Shown here piece after piece: positions 7,887-16,836 of a DNA stretch of 64,000 bases. This DNA comes from Enterovirga rhinocerotis. Lineage in GTDB: Bacteria > Pseudomonadota > Alphaproteobacteria > Rhizobiales > Beijerinckiaceae. The notes under the pieces were generated by a model. That model worked only from the letters and a program-made list of their open reading frames with translations, made no database searches and was not told the origin of the DNA. The stretch is taken from positions 181,879 to 245,878 of the forward strand of contig NZ_SNZR01000017.1 in the NCBI RefSeq assembly GCF_004363955.1, read 5' to 3'. Each line of letters begins with the position of its first letter. Positions within the stretch are counted from its first letter, which is position 1. A program made the position numbers and the translations under genes.

Positions 7887-8669
7887 ATGGATGTGAGGCT
7901 GGACGGGCGCGTTGCGCTCGTGACGGGCGGGAGCAAGGGGATCGGGCTCGCCGTGGCGCGATCCTTCCTCGAGGCCGGCGCGCGGGTCGCGATCCTCGCA
8001 CGCGGCCAGGAGGCGCTCGACACGGCCGCCGCGAGCCTCGCCGCCGAGGGACTGACCGAACTGCGCGCCTATTCCTGCGACGTCTCGAAACCCGACGCGA
8101 TCAGCGCGATCCATGCCCGCGTCGTGGCCGATCTCGGCCCCGTCGACATCCTCGTCAACAATGCCGGCACCTCGCGCACGCTCGCCTTCGAGACGATCAC
8201 GGACGAAGAATGGCAGGAGGATTTCGACCTCAAGCTCTTCGCCGCCATCCGCATGAGCCGGGCCGTCTGGCCGGCGATGAAGGAGCGCGGCTTCGGCCGC
8301 ATCATCAACGTCCTCAACACCTTCGCCAAGGCGCCGCGCGGGGGCAGCGCGCCGACCTCGGTCTCGCGCGCCGCCGGCATGGCCCTGACCAAGGTGATGG
8401 CGGGCGAAGGCGCCCCGCACGGCATCCTCGTGAACGCGCTCCTCGTCGGGCTCATCATGAGCGACCAATGGGTCCGCAGGCATGCGGCGACGGCACCCGC
8501 CATGCAGCTCGAGGATTTCGCGCAGACGCTCGTGACCGACGTGCCGCTCGGCCGCATCGGGCGGGCCGAGGAATTTGCGAACCTCGCCTGTTTCCTCGCC
8601 TCCGACAAAGGCTCCTACATCACCGGCACCGCCATCAACGTCGATGGCGGCCGTTCGCCGGTCGTCTGA
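7887..8669 (+). CDS. Divergent SDR family oxidoreductase
   Basis: A 260-residue Rossmann-fold short-chain dehydrogenase relative with cofactor motif TGGSKGIGLA, structural motif NNAG and C-terminal ITGTAINVDGG. The usual YxxxK pair is missing: the aligned stretch reads TSVSRAAG, giving Thr and Arg in place of Tyr and Lys. This occurs in a divergent SDR branch and makes classical hydride-transfer chemistry uncertain. A second SDR gene with an intact active site follows after 35 bases, so the two are probably one operon. The substrate is unknown. Confidence 0.85.
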   Translation: MDVRLDGRVALVTGGSKGIGLAVARSFLEAGARVAILARGQEALDTAAASLAAEGLTELRAYSCDVSKPDAISAIHARVVADLGPVDILVNNAGTSRTLAFETITDEEWQEDFDLKLFAAIRMSRAVWPAMKERGFGRIINVLNTFAKAPRGGSAPTSVSRAAGMALTKVMAGEGAPHGILVNALLVGLIMSDQWVRRHAATAPAMQLEDFAQTLVTDVPLGRIGRAEEFANLACFLASDKGSYITGTAINVDGGRSPVV

Positions 8670-8704
8670 TCCCGGCTCCTTCCTTCCGATCACAGGTGCG
8701 TCTC

Positions 8705-9526
8705 ATGGCTGACAGCCCGTTCTCCCTCTCGGGCCGGGTGGCCTTCGTCACGGGCTGCGGCTCGCAGGGGCCCGGCTGGGGCAACGGCAAGGCCATCGCC
8801 GTGACCTTCGCCCGACACGGGGCCGCCATCTTCGGGGTCGATCTCAATCCCGCGGCGGCCGAAGAGACGCGCCGGATCGTCGAGGGCGAGGGCGGGCGCT
8901 TCGTCGCCGGCACCGGCGACGTCACCGACCGGGCGAGCGTCGAGAGGCTCGTCGCCGAATGCCTGACGGAATTCGGCCGGATCGACATCCTCGTCAACAA
9001 TGTCGGCCTGTCGCTGCCGGGCGATCCCGCCACGATGTCCGAGGAGACCTGGGACGCGCAGATCGACGTGAACCTCAAGACCGCGTTCCTGTGCTGCAAG
9101 GCGATCCTGCCCATCATGGAGAAGCAGGGGAAAGGCGCGGTGGTCTCGACCTCCTCCACCGCCGCCCTGCGCTATACCGGCAAGCCCCAGGCGGCCTATG
9201 CTGCGGCGAAGGCGGGCCTCGTCCAGTTCAGCCGCGTCGTCGCGATCGACTATGCGCGGCGCGGGGTGCGCCTGAACTGCGTCCTGCCGGGCCTGATCGA
9301 GACGCCGCTCGTCGCGAAGCTGGCGGAGGATTTCGCGACGAAGGAGACCGGCACGACGCGAGAGGCCTTCTATGCCCGCCGCCACGAGCAGGTGCCCATG
9401 GGTCATATGGGCGAGGCCTTCGACGTCGCCCACGCGGCCCTGTTCCTCGCCTCCGACGCCGCGAAATACGTGACCGGAACGGAGATCGTCGTCGATGGCG
9501 GCCTGACCTCGGCGGTCCGGAACTAG
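8705..9526 (+). CDS. SDR family NAD(P)-dependent oxidoreductase
   Basis: A 273-residue short-chain dehydrogenase starting MADSPFSLSGRVAFVTGCGS. It has an expanded cofactor loop (TGCGSQGPGWGNGKAIA), NNVG, the active-site stretch VSTSSTAALRYTG and an intact YAAAK, and ends EIVVDGG. The frame is open far upstream, but that part overlaps the preceding gene; ATG 8705 gives the normal SDR start. The enlarged glycine loop resembles FabI/2-hydroxycyclohexanecarboxyl-CoA dehydrogenase-type SDRs, though the substrate cannot be told. Confidence 0.88.
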   Translation: MADSPFSLSGRVAFVTGCGSQGPGWGNGKAIAVTFARHGAAIFGVDLNPAAAEETRRIVEGEGGRFVAGTGDVTDRASVERLVAECLTEFGRIDILVNNVGLSLPGDPATMSEETWDAQIDVNLKTAFLCCKAILPIMEKQGKGAVVSTSSTAALRYTGKPQAAYAAAKAGLVQFSRVVAIDYARRGVRLNCVLPGLIETPLVAKLAEDFATKETGTTREAFYARRHEQVPMGHMGEAFDVAHAALFLASDAAKYVTGTEIVVDGGLTSAVRN

Positions 9527-9528
9527 AG

Positions 9529-9626
9529 CGTGCTGCGGAAAAGTGGAGTCCGGTTTTCCGATAGCAGCACGCGATCACACTAAGTTAGATCAAGCTGCGG
9601 AAACGTAGAATCCGGTTGTCCGCAGC
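9529..9626. repeat. Two nested-palindrome repeats
   Basis: Copy one (9529-9571) has outer arms CGTGCTGC/GCAGCACG and inner arms CGGAAAA/TTTTCCG. Copy two (9594-9626) has arms GCTGCGGA/TCCGCAGC. Both contain a GGAAAnGTnGAnTCCGGTT core of the type common in Rhizobiales intergenic repeats, and CTAAGTTA lies between them, as it does beside the copy at 50030. The pair sits between convergent genes (SDR and permease) and may also act as a transcript-end structure. Confidence 0.75.
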
Positions 9627-9661
9627 ACGAGGCTCCGACACAACGGCGGAGCCCCGCATCC

Positions 9662-11077
9662 TCAATTCTGCGGGCCGTGGCCGCCGAGATCCTCCATCAC
9701 GGGCTCGCTCGGCACGGTTCCGGTCGCCTTGTTGATCGCCACCGTGACCAGCCAGAGCCCGACGCCGATCGCCAGGAGCACGCCCGCGATGGTGTATTGG
9801 GACGGATCGCGCCCCGTCCACGGCCCGACGAGGAAGGCGCAGGACAGCATGCCGAGGATCGCGAGAGGCGTCGGCGTGCGGAAGTGGTCGTGCTCGACCT
9901 TGTCCTTGCGCAGGACGAGCACGGCGACATTCACGACGGTGAAGACGCATAGCAGCAGCAGCGCGGTCGTGCCGCCGAGCTGCGGCACGCCGCCGACGAA
10001 GGTGATCAGGCCGAAGGCCAGCAGCGTCGTGAAGGCGATGGCGACATAGGGCGTCCGCCGCGTCGGATGGACCTTGCCGAGGATCGGCGGCAGGACGTGC
10101 TCGCGGCTCATGCCATAGACGAGCCGGCTCGCCATCAGCATGTTGATCAGGGCGGAGTTGGCGACCGCGAACATCGAGATGAAGCCGAAGACCGCGAGCG
10201 GGAACCAGGGCGCGCCGGCCTGGACGACCTTGAGCAGCGGCGCCTCGCCCTCGCCGAGCTGATCGGGCGGGACCAGCGTGATCGCGGAGATCGACACCAG
10301 CACGTAGATCACGCCGGTGATCAGAAGCCCCGCGAGCAGGATCTTCGGGAAGACCTTGGTCGGGTTCTCCGTCTCCTCCGCCATGTTCACCGAATCCTCG
10401 AACCCCACCATCGCGAAGAAGGCGAGTGTCGTCGCGGCGATGACCGGCCAGAAGAAGCTCTGCCCCTCCGGCATCGGCTTGAACTCGAGGACGCGCGAGA
10501 CGTCGCCCTGTCCGCGGGAGATGGCCCAGAACCCGATCATGATGATGATCAGAAGGCCGGTCAGTTCCACCACCGTGAGGACGACGTTCGCCTTCACGCT
10601 CTCTCCGACGCCGCGCAGATTGATGGCGGCGACGAGCGCCATGAAGCCGAGCCCCGTGAGCGTGATCCCGGTCGGCGAGAAATGAAGGTCGAAGGCGTGG
10701 GACATGTTCGCCGCGAAGGCCCGCGAGGCCGTCGAGGCCGAGGTGATGCCGGAGCACATCACGGCAAAGGCGACGATGAAGGTCACGAAGTGGATGCCGA
10801 AGGCGCGGTGCGTGTAGAGCGCGGCGCCGGCGGCCTTCGGATACTTCGTGACGAGTTCGAGATACGAGAAGGCCGTGATCAGGGCCACCACGAAGGCGAC
10901 GAGGAAGGGCAGCCAGACGACGCCCCCGACCTGCTTCGCGACCTGCCCCGTCAGCGCATAGATCCCGGTTCCGAGGATGTCTCCCACGATGAAGAGCAGG
11001 AGCAGCCAGGGCCCCATCACCCGGTGCAGGCTGGGTTCGGCCGGAGGTGCTGACGATCGGACGCTTTCCACGGCCAT
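9662..11077 (-). CDS. APC family amino acid permease
   Basis: A 471-residue secondary transporter of the amino acid-polyamine-organocation superfamily with about 12 hydrophobic segments. The first helix carries GDILGTGIYALTGQVAKQVGG, the glycine-rich substrate-binding break typical of the family, and the sixth-helix region reads FFAMVGFEDSVNMAEETENP, again typical. ATG 11077 is preceded by GGAGCAAGAGC and yields MAVESVRSSAPP; a longer frame to 11206 adds only low-complexity residues. It is divergent from the catabolic operon starting at 11253, so it may supply that pathway, but the substrate is not evident. Confidence 0.9.
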   Translation of the reverse strand: MAVESVRSSAPPAEPSLHRVMGPWLLLLFIVGDILGTGIYALTGQVAKQVGGVVWLPFLVAFVVALITAFSYLELVTKYPKAAGAALYTHRAFGIHFVTFIVAFAVMCSGITSASTASRAFAANMSHAFDLHFSPTGITLTGLGFMALVAAINLRGVGESVKANVVLTVVELTGLLIIIMIGFWAISRGQGDVSRVLEFKPMPEGQSFFWPVIAATTLAFFAMVGFEDSVNMAEETENPTKVFPKILLAGLLITGVIYVLVSISAITLVPPDQLGEGEAPLLKVVQAGAPWFPLAVFGFISMFAVANSALINMLMASRLVYGMSREHVLPPILGKVHPTRRTPYVAIAFTTLLAFGLITFVGGVPQLGGTTALLLLCVFTVVNVAVLVLRKDKVEHDHFRTPTPLAILGMLSCAFLVGPWTGRDPSQYTIAGVLLAIGVGLWLVTVAINKATGTVPSEPVMEDLGGHGPQN

Positions 11078-11211
11078 GCTCTTGCTCCGACGCTGACGTC
11101 GCCGGTCAGGATGCACCGCGCCCGCGGCCGCGGCAATGCGGAAATCGCGCTCCTCCACCCCCCGAATCGACATGCGTTGCCAGCACCCGAGTCCAATGGT
11201 ATGCACTCATA

Positions 11212-11239
11212 ATAGAATAATAGTTCTATCTAGCAGAAC
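11212..11239 (+). promoter_or_regulatory. Candidate operator, probable IclR-type site
   Basis: Two overlapping inverted repeats share a half-site: ATAGAA-N6-TTCTAT (11212-11229) and GTTCT-N7-AGAAC (11223-11239). The segment is strikingly AT-rich for this genome and ends 13 bases before the TTG start of the first operon gene, where a repressor could block transcription. The operon's last gene encodes an IclR regulator, the obvious candidate ligand-responsive factor. Confidence 0.45.
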
Positions 11240-11252
11240 ACAGGAGAGAGCC

Positions 11253-11675
11253 TTGAGGAAGGACGAAGCCGCGCCGGCGGAGGACGAGGTGGCGCAGGCC
11301 CTCGCCCGGCTCCCGGAACTCGCCGATGCCGATCTCGTCCGGCGCGGCCGCTTCCTGACGGTCGCTTGCCTCTTCGGCACGCCCTCCGCGCCGCTCCACG
11401 TGACGATCGAAGCCGGTCAAGTCGTCGAGGTCCTGCGGGGGCCGGTCCTGATGCGCTCCTGGCGCTTCGCCTATCGCGCGACGCCGGAGGCCTGGGCCGC
11501 ATTCTGGGAACCGGTGCCGAGGCCGGGCTTCCACGATCTTCTCGCGCTGACGAAACGCGGCGCCGCGACGCTCGAGGGCGATCTCCAGCCCTTCATCGCC
11601 AATCTCCAGTACTTCAAGGATCTGCTCGCCCTGCCGCGCGGCTCCTTCGGCAAGCCCGTCGGGAGGGCTGCATGA
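11253..11675 (+). CDS. SCP2-like small protein, first gene of catabolic operon
   Basis: A 140-residue cytosolic protein with no signal or membrane segment. The stretch SWRFAYRATPEAWAAFWEPV followed by GAATLEGDLQPFIANLQYFKDLL resembles the SCP2/sterol-carrier fold often found as small companions of hydrolases. The TTG start is supported by AGGAGAG five bases upstream. It overlaps the hydrolase gene by four bases (ATGA), so it probably acts on or carries the same hydrophobic substrate. The family assignment is tentative. Confidence 0.7.
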   Translation: MRKDEAAPAEDEVAQALARLPELADADLVRRGRFLTVACLFGTPSAPLHVTIEAGQVVEVLRGPVLMRSWRFAYRATPEAWAAFWEPVPRPGFHDLLALTKRGAATLEGDLQPFIANLQYFKDLLALPRGSFGKPVGRAA

Positions 11676-12535
11676 CCCCCGATTTCGAGCCCATCACGGG
11701 CCGCTACCTGCGCTGCGAGATCGCCGGGGTGCCGCACCGCGTCTATGTCGAGGAAGCCGGCTCCGGCATCCCTCTCCTCTGCCTGCACACGGCAGGATCG
11801 GACGGCCGCCAGTGGCGTCATCTCCTCAACGACGAGGAGGTCACGCGGCATTTCCGGGTCATCGCCTTCGACATGCCCTACCACGGCAAGTCGAACCCGC
11901 CCGAGACGTGGCAGGGCGAAGAATATCGCCTGACGACGAAATCCTACACCGACACCATCCGCGCGGTGAGCGGCGCGCTCGGGCTCGACCGTCCCGTCGT
12001 CATGGGCTGCTCGATCGGCGGGCGCATCGTCCTGAACCTCGCCATCGACCACGCGGCCGAGTTCCGGGCTCTCGTCGGTCTCGAAGCGGCGGATTTCCAG
12101 CAGCCCTGGTACGACACGACCTGGCTGCACCGTCCGGACGTCCATGGCGGCGAGGCCTGCGCCGCGCTGGTCTCGGGCCTGATCGCACCCGGCGGCCCGG
12201 ACGCGGCCCGGCGCGAAACGCTCTGGCACTACATGCAGGGCGGCCCCGGAATCTTCAAAGGCGACCTCTATTTCTACCGGGTCGACGGCGATCTGCGGCC
12301 GCGCATCGGCGCGATCGACACCGCCATCTGCCCGCTCTTCCTGCTCACCGGGGAATACGACTTCTCCTGCTCGCCCGACGACACGATCCGCACCGCGCAG
12401 AGCATCGCGGGCGCCGAGGTCACGGTGATGGAACGGCTCGGGCATTTTCCGATGTCGGAGAACCCCGCCCAGTTCCGCAGCTACATCCTGCCCGTTCTCG
12501 AAAAGATCAGACATCTCGAGGGAGAAACACGATGA
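11672..12535 (+). CDS. Alpha/beta hydrolase
   Basis: A 287-residue alpha/beta-fold hydrolase: oxyanion region PLLCLHTAGSDGRQWRHL, strand FRVIAFDMPYHGKS, nucleophile elbow MGCSIGG, acidic residue in LLTGEYDFSCS and the closing histidine in ERLGHFPMSE. This is a complete Ser-Asp-His set. It probably opens an ester, lactone or C-C bond in the pathway encoded by this operon. ATGA overlaps at both ends link it to the SCP2-like protein and the binding protein. Confidence 0.9.
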   Translation: MTPDFEPITGRYLRCEIAGVPHRVYVEEAGSGIPLLCLHTAGSDGRQWRHLLNDEEVTRHFRVIAFDMPYHGKSNPPETWQGEEYRLTTKSYTDTIRAVSGALGLDRPVVMGCSIGGRIVLNLAIDHAAEFRALVGLEAADFQQPWYDTTWLHRPDVHGGEACAALVSGLIAPGGPDAARRETLWHYMQGGPGIFKGDLYFYRVDGDLRPRIGAIDTAICPLFLLTGEYDFSCSPDDTIRTAQSIAGAEVTVMERLGHFPMSENPAQFRSYILPVLEKIRHLEGETR

Positions 12536-13746
12536 ACCTCAAGACGGCCCTGCGCGGCCTCGCCATCTGCGGCGCTCTCGCGCTGCCCGCCGCCGCCCAG
12601 GCCGCCGGCGACGTCATCCGCATCGGCGTCCTGAACGACCAGTCCGGCGTCTTCGCCGACAATGGCGGGCTCGGCTCGGTCGCGGCGGCGAGGCTCGCGG
12701 CGGAGGAATTCGGCAACACGATCCTCGGCAAGCGGATCGAGATCATCACCGCCGATCACCAGAACAAGCCCGACATCGCCTCGACCATCGCGCGCAAGTG
12801 GATCGATCAGGACGGCGTCGACCTGATCGCCGACGGCGCGGCCTCGTCGGCCGGCTTCGGCATCCTCAATGTCGTCAACGAGAAGGGCAAGATCTTCGTC
12901 GTGACCGGGCCGGGTGCCTCGGACTTCACGGGCAAGGCCTGCTCGCCGCAGAGCTTCCACTTCAACTACGACACCTATGCGCTGGCGAAGATCACCGGCA
13001 AGGCGATCACCGAGGCGGGCGGCAAGAACTGGTACTTCGTGACCGCCGACTATGCCTTCGGACATGCGCTCCAGCGCGACGCGACGCAGTTCATCCAGGC
13101 GGCGGGCGGCAAGGTCATCGGAAGCGCCGCCCATCCCCTCAACGCGATGGACTTCTCGTCCTTCCTGCTCCAGGCGCAATCCTCGAAGGCCGACGTCATC
13201 GGCCTCGCGACCTCGGGCAAGGATGTTCAGACGGCGATCAAGCAGGCGAACGAATTCGGCATCGTGACCTCCGGCCAGAAGCTGGCGGGCCTGCTCGTCT
13301 TCATCACGGACGTCAACGCGCTCGGCCTCGAGGCCGCCAAGGGGCTCCAGGTGACGACGTCGTTCTACTGGGACGCGAACGACGAGACCCGCGCCTGGTT
13401 CAAGCGCTTCATGAAGGTCAGCGGCGGACGGGTTCCGCCGACGATGATCCACGCCGGCACCTATAGCGGCGTCCGCCACTACCTCGCCGCGATCAAGGCC
13501 GCCGGGACCGACGATCCCAAGATCGTCGCCGCCAAGATGCGCGAGATGCCGGTCGAGGACATGTATAACAAGAAGGTCGAGATCCGCGCGGACGGCCGCG
13601 TGCTGCACGACATGTTCCTCGTGCAGGTCAAGACTCCCGCCGAATCCAAGTACCCGTACGATTACTACAAGATCGTCCAGAAGGTCCCCGGCAACGAGGC
13701 CTTCCGCCCGCTCTCCGAGAGCGAGTGCTCGCTGGTGAAGAAATGA
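12532..13746 (+). CDS. ABC transporter substrate-binding protein (type I, branched-chain amino acid family)
   Basis: Periplasmic binding protein of 404 residues with a Sec signal (MNLKTALRGLAICGALALPA, cleavage near AQA-AG). The mature part opens IRIGVLNDQSGVFADNGGLG, the type I fold used for amino acids, amides and aromatic acids. It shares ADHQNKPDI and FGHALQRD with the binding protein at 40889-42091. No permease or ATPase genes adjoin it, so it must use a transporter encoded elsewhere or act as a sensor. It overlaps hydrolase and dehydrogenase genes by ATGA junctions, tying uptake to catabolism. Confidence 0.9.
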   Translation: MNLKTALRGLAICGALALPAAAQAAGDVIRIGVLNDQSGVFADNGGLGSVAAARLAAEEFGNTILGKRIEIITADHQNKPDIASTIARKWIDQDGVDLIADGAASSAGFGILNVVNEKGKIFVVTGPGASDFTGKACSPQSFHFNYDTYALAKITGKAITEAGGKNWYFVTADYAFGHALQRDATQFIQAAGGKVIGSAAHPLNAMDFSSFLLQAQSSKADVIGLATSGKDVQTAIKQANEFGIVTSGQKLAGLLVFITDVNALGLEAAKGLQVTTSFYWDANDETRAWFKRFMKVSGGRVPPTMIHAGTYSGVRHYLAAIKAAGTDDPKIVAAKMREMPVEDMYNKKVEIRADGRVLHDMFLVQVKTPAESKYPYDYYKIVQKVPGNEAFRPLSESECSLVKK

Positions 13747-15203
13747 CGGAGTCGCGATCGAGAGTCGGCTTCCTCGTCGCCGGCGAGCGCGTCCAGGGGT
13801 CCGGCACGCCCTTTTCCTCGGTCGATCCCGCCACGGGCGAGGTCAATTACGAGGTGGCCGCGGCCGGAGCCGAGGATGTCGCGCGCTGCGTCGAGGCCGC
13901 GCAGGAAGCGGTCGCCCGGCCGGGCTGGCGCGACATGCGCCCGCACGAGCGGGCGCGCATCCTCTCCGCCATCGCCGACGGGATCGTCGCGAAGGCGGAC
14001 GACCTCGCGGCGATCCAGCGCCGGGAGAACGGCAAGGTCCTGGCGGAATGCCGAACCCAGGTCGCGAGCGCGGCGGCGACCTTCCGCTATTATGCCGGCG
14101 TCTGCGAGACGACCGGATCGGAGGTCACGCCGTCGCGCGGCGACTATCTGTCGATGACGACCTACGAGCCGGTGGGCGTCGTCGCGGCCATCACGCCGTG
14201 GAACTCCCCGCTGACGATGGAGGCGCAGAAGATCGCGCCCGCCCTCGCGGCCGGCAACGCCGTCATCGTCAAGCCCTCCGAGGTCACGCCGACGGCGGCC
14301 ATCGCGGTCGCCGAGATCGCGCTCGCGGCAGGCCTGCCGCCCGGCCTCCTCAACGTCCTCACCGGAACCGGAACCGAGACGGGCGTGCCGCTCGTGCGCC
14401 ATCCCGGCGTCCGGATGGTGTCCTTCACCGGCGGCACCGAGACCGGCCGGGCGATCGCGCAGATCGCGGCGGGCCGGCTCATCCCGGCCGCGCTGGAGCT
14501 CGGTGGCAAGTCGCCCCACATCGTGTTCGCCGATGCCGATCTCGACAGGGCGGCGGCCGCCGTCCAGGACGGCATCTTCGAGGGGTCGGGCCAGTCCTGC
14601 GTCGCGGGCTCGCGGCTGTTCGTCGAGCGCAAGGCGCTCGACCGGATGGTTGCCCTGATGCGCGAACGCGCGACGTCGCTGAAGGTCGGCATGCCGCTGG
14701 CGCCGGACAGCCGGATGGGCCCGCTCGCGAGCTTCCGCCAGCGCGAGACCGTCGAGCGCTTCGTGCAATCGGCCCGCGACGAGGGCGGGGAGATCATCGC
14801 CGGCGGAGCACGCCCCGACGATGCGGCGCTCGCAGCCGGCGCCTTCTATCTGCCGACGCTGATCGGAGGCCTCGACGGCTCGGCGCGCGTGGTGCGGGAA
14901 GAGATCTTCGGCCCGGTCCTGTGCATCCTCCCCTTCGACGACGAGGAGGATCTGATCGCCCAGGCCAACGGCACGGCCTTCGGCCTCGCCTCCGGCATCT
15001 GGACGTCGGACGTCACGCGGGCGCTCCGCATCGCACGGCGGATCGAGGCGGGCACGGTCTGGATCAACACCTACAAGCAGCTCAGCATCGCCACCCCCTT
15101 CGGCGGCTACAAGGACAGCGGCCTCGGGCGCGAGAAGGGAATCGGCGGAATGCGGCTCTACCAGCAGGCGAAGAGCATCTATCTCGGGGGCGTGAAGCTG
15201 TGA
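13743..15203 (+). CDS. Aldehyde dehydrogenase (NAD(P)+)
   Basis: A 486-residue aldehyde dehydrogenase converting an unknown aldehyde to the acid. It shows AAITPWNSPLTMEAQKIAPA, KPSEVTPT, FTGGTETGRAIA, LELGGKSP (general-base Glu) and the catalytic Cys in GSGQSCVAGSRLF at about residue 286, followed by EEIFGPVLC. ATG 13743 overlaps the preceding stop by ATGA; a GTG six codons upstream is less likely. Together with the following beta-hydroxyacid dehydrogenase-like enzyme it suggests alcohol/aldehyde/acid interconversion after hydrolysis. Confidence 0.93.
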   Translation: MTESRSRVGFLVAGERVQGSGTPFSSVDPATGEVNYEVAAAGAEDVARCVEAAQEAVARPGWRDMRPHERARILSAIADGIVAKADDLAAIQRRENGKVLAECRTQVASAAATFRYYAGVCETTGSEVTPSRGDYLSMTTYEPVGVVAAITPWNSPLTMEAQKIAPALAAGNAVIVKPSEVTPTAAIAVAEIALAAGLPPGLLNVLTGTGTETGVPLVRHPGVRMVSFTGGTETGRAIAQIAAGRLIPAALELGGKSPHIVFADADLDRAAAAVQDGIFEGSGQSCVAGSRLFVERKALDRMVALMRERATSLKVGMPLAPDSRMGPLASFRQRETVERFVQSARDEGGEIIAGGARPDDAALAAGAFYLPTLIGGLDGSARVVREEIFGPVLCILPFDDEEDLIAQANGTAFGLASGIWTSDVTRALRIARRIEAGTVWINTYKQLSIATPFGGYKDSGLGREKGIGGMRLYQQAKSIYLGGVKL

Positions 15204-16102
15204 GCGGCACAAGGATCGGTTTCATCGGGCTCGGCGTCATGGGCGAGCCCATGTGCCGGAACCTGGCGCGGAAGAGCGGCCGAGCCGTCCTCGCCTTCGA
15301 CCGTGCGCCCGAGCCGCTCGCCCGTCTGCAGGAGCACGGCGTCGCCGCCGCCGGAAGCCTCGCCGAACTCGCCTCCTCCTGCTCGGTGATCTTCATGGCG
15401 CTGCCCTCGGGCAAGCATGTCGAGGCGGTCTGCGCGGGCGAGGACGGCCTTCTCGCGGCGATCGGCCCCGGCACGCTCGTCGTCGATCTCGGCACCTCGC
15501 CGGTCGACCTGACGCGCGATCTCGCCGCCCGGTTCACGGCGAAGGGAGCCCGCTACGCCGACGCGCCGATCGCCCGCACGCGACAGGCCGCCGAGGACGG
15601 CACGCTCAGCATCATGGTCGGCGCTGACGAGGCGGATTTCACCGAACTCGAGCCGCTTCTCGACACGCTCGCGAGCGACGTCACCCATTGCGGCCCGGTG
15701 GGCGCAGGCCAGATCGTCAAGATCATGAACAACATGGTCCTGGTCGAGACCGTCGTCGCGCTGTCGGAAGCCATCGCGGTGGCCCGGCGCGCCGGGCTCG
15801 ACGGCAAGGTCCTGTTCGAGACCCTGACCAAGGGGTCGGCCGACAGCTTCGCCTTGCGGAACCACGGCATGAAGGCCGTCCTGCCGGGCGCCTTCCCCGA
15901 GCGCGCCTTCTCGACCGACTATGCCCGCAAAGACCTCTCCTACGCCCTCGCCCTCGCCGAAAGCGTGGGCGTCGACCTTGCCGGGGCGAAGACGGCCGAC
16001 GCCCTTCTCGCGCGCAGCGCCGAAGCAGGCTACGGCGATCTGTACTGGCCCGTCGTGAGCCGTATCATCGCCGGCTCGGATCCGGAGGCCGGCAAGGGGT
16101 GA
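15200..16102 (+). CDS. 3-Hydroxyisobutyrate dehydrogenase-like NAD(P)-dependent oxidoreductase
   Basis: A 300-residue beta-hydroxyacid dehydrogenase family member. The N-terminal cofactor motif is IGFIGLGVMGEPMCRNL, and the catalytic Lys lies in GAGQIVKIMNNMVL. The substrate loop, normally DAPVSGG, reads DAPIARTRQAAEDG, so substrate choice probably differs from true 3-hydroxyisobutyrate dehydrogenase. The GTG start overlaps the aldehyde dehydrogenase stop by four bases. The frame runs back to 14048 only as an overlap with the previous gene. Confidence 0.88.
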   Translation: MSGTRIGFIGLGVMGEPMCRNLARKSGRAVLAFDRAPEPLARLQEHGVAAAGSLAELASSCSVIFMALPSGKHVEAVCAGEDGLLAAIGPGTLVVDLGTSPVDLTRDLAARFTAKGARYADAPIARTRQAAEDGTLSIMVGADEADFTELEPLLDTLASDVTHCGPVGAGQIVKIMNNMVLVETVVALSEAIAVARRAGLDGKVLFETLTKGSADSFALRNHGMKAVLPGAFPERAFSTDYARKDLSYALALAESVGVDLAGAKTADALLARSAEAGYGDLYWPVVSRIIAGSDPEAGKG

Positions 16103-16107
16103 GCGAG

Positions 16108-16830
16108 ATGGGGGCGGTCGAGGCGCGGAAGGACGGGGTCGCGGCGGTGGACCGCGCCCTTTCGGTTCTGGGCGCCCTCGCCGGGAAGGAAGAGCCCAGC
16201 ACGCTCGCCGAACTCGCCCGCGCGACCGGGCTCTACAAGAGCACCATCCTGCGTCTCGCGGCCTCCCTCGAGGAGGCCGGATACCTCGCCCGCCTGCCCG
16301 ACGGGCGCTACGGGCTCGGCGGCTCCGCCTTCCGGCTCGGCCTCTCCTACGAGCGCCAGAACCCGTTGCGGCAGCACGTCCTTCCCGTGCTCCAGGACCT
16401 CGTCGAGCGAGGCACCGAGAGCGCCTCCTTCCATATCCGCCACGGCGCCGGGACGCGGCTCTGCCTGTTCCGCGTGAACTCGCACCATTCGACGCTCGAC
16501 CGGGTCGAGGCGGGCGCGATCCTGCCGCTCGATCGGGGCGCGGCCGGACGCGTCCTGGCGAGCCCCGACCCCTCGGCGCCCCGCGGCGGCCACGCACCGG
16601 GAACTCCCTTCGTCGCCCTGTCGCGCGGCGAGCGCGACACGAGTTGCGCGGGCATGGCCACGGCCGTCTTCGGCCCCGGAGGCCTTGTCGGGGCGCTGTC
16701 CCTGTCCGGTCCGGGAGACCGGTTCACGGAGGAGGCGGTCGCCCGCATGGCGGGCGCGCTCACCGAAGCCGCCGCTCGCCTCACGCGCGAACTCGGCGGA
16801 AGCGGCGCGCGCGCGGCGGCGGCAGGCTGA
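16108..16830 (+). CDS. IclR family transcriptional regulator
   Basis: A 240-residue regulator with an N-terminal winged helix-turn-helix (AAVDRALSVLGALAGKE, then LAELARATGLYKSTILRLA) and a C-terminal effector-binding domain (about residues 85-230). It is the last gene of the operon beginning at 11253 and probably controls it through the AT-rich site at 11212-11239. ATG 16108 has AAGGGG eight bases upstream; GTG 16099, overlapping the previous stop, is an equally possible start. Its end lies six bases from the end of the convergent SDR gene. Confidence 0.9.
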   Translation: MGAVEARKDGVAAVDRALSVLGALAGKEEPSTLAELARATGLYKSTILRLAASLEEAGYLARLPDGRYGLGGSAFRLGLSYERQNPLRQHVLPVLQDLVERGTESASFHIRHGAGTRLCLFRVNSHHSTLDRVEAGAILPLDRGAAGRVLASPDPSAPRGGHAPGTPFVALSRGERDTSCAGMATAVFGPGGLVGALSLSGPGDRFTEEAVARMAGALTEAAARLTRELGGSGARAAAAG

Positions 16831-16836
16831 GGCGGC

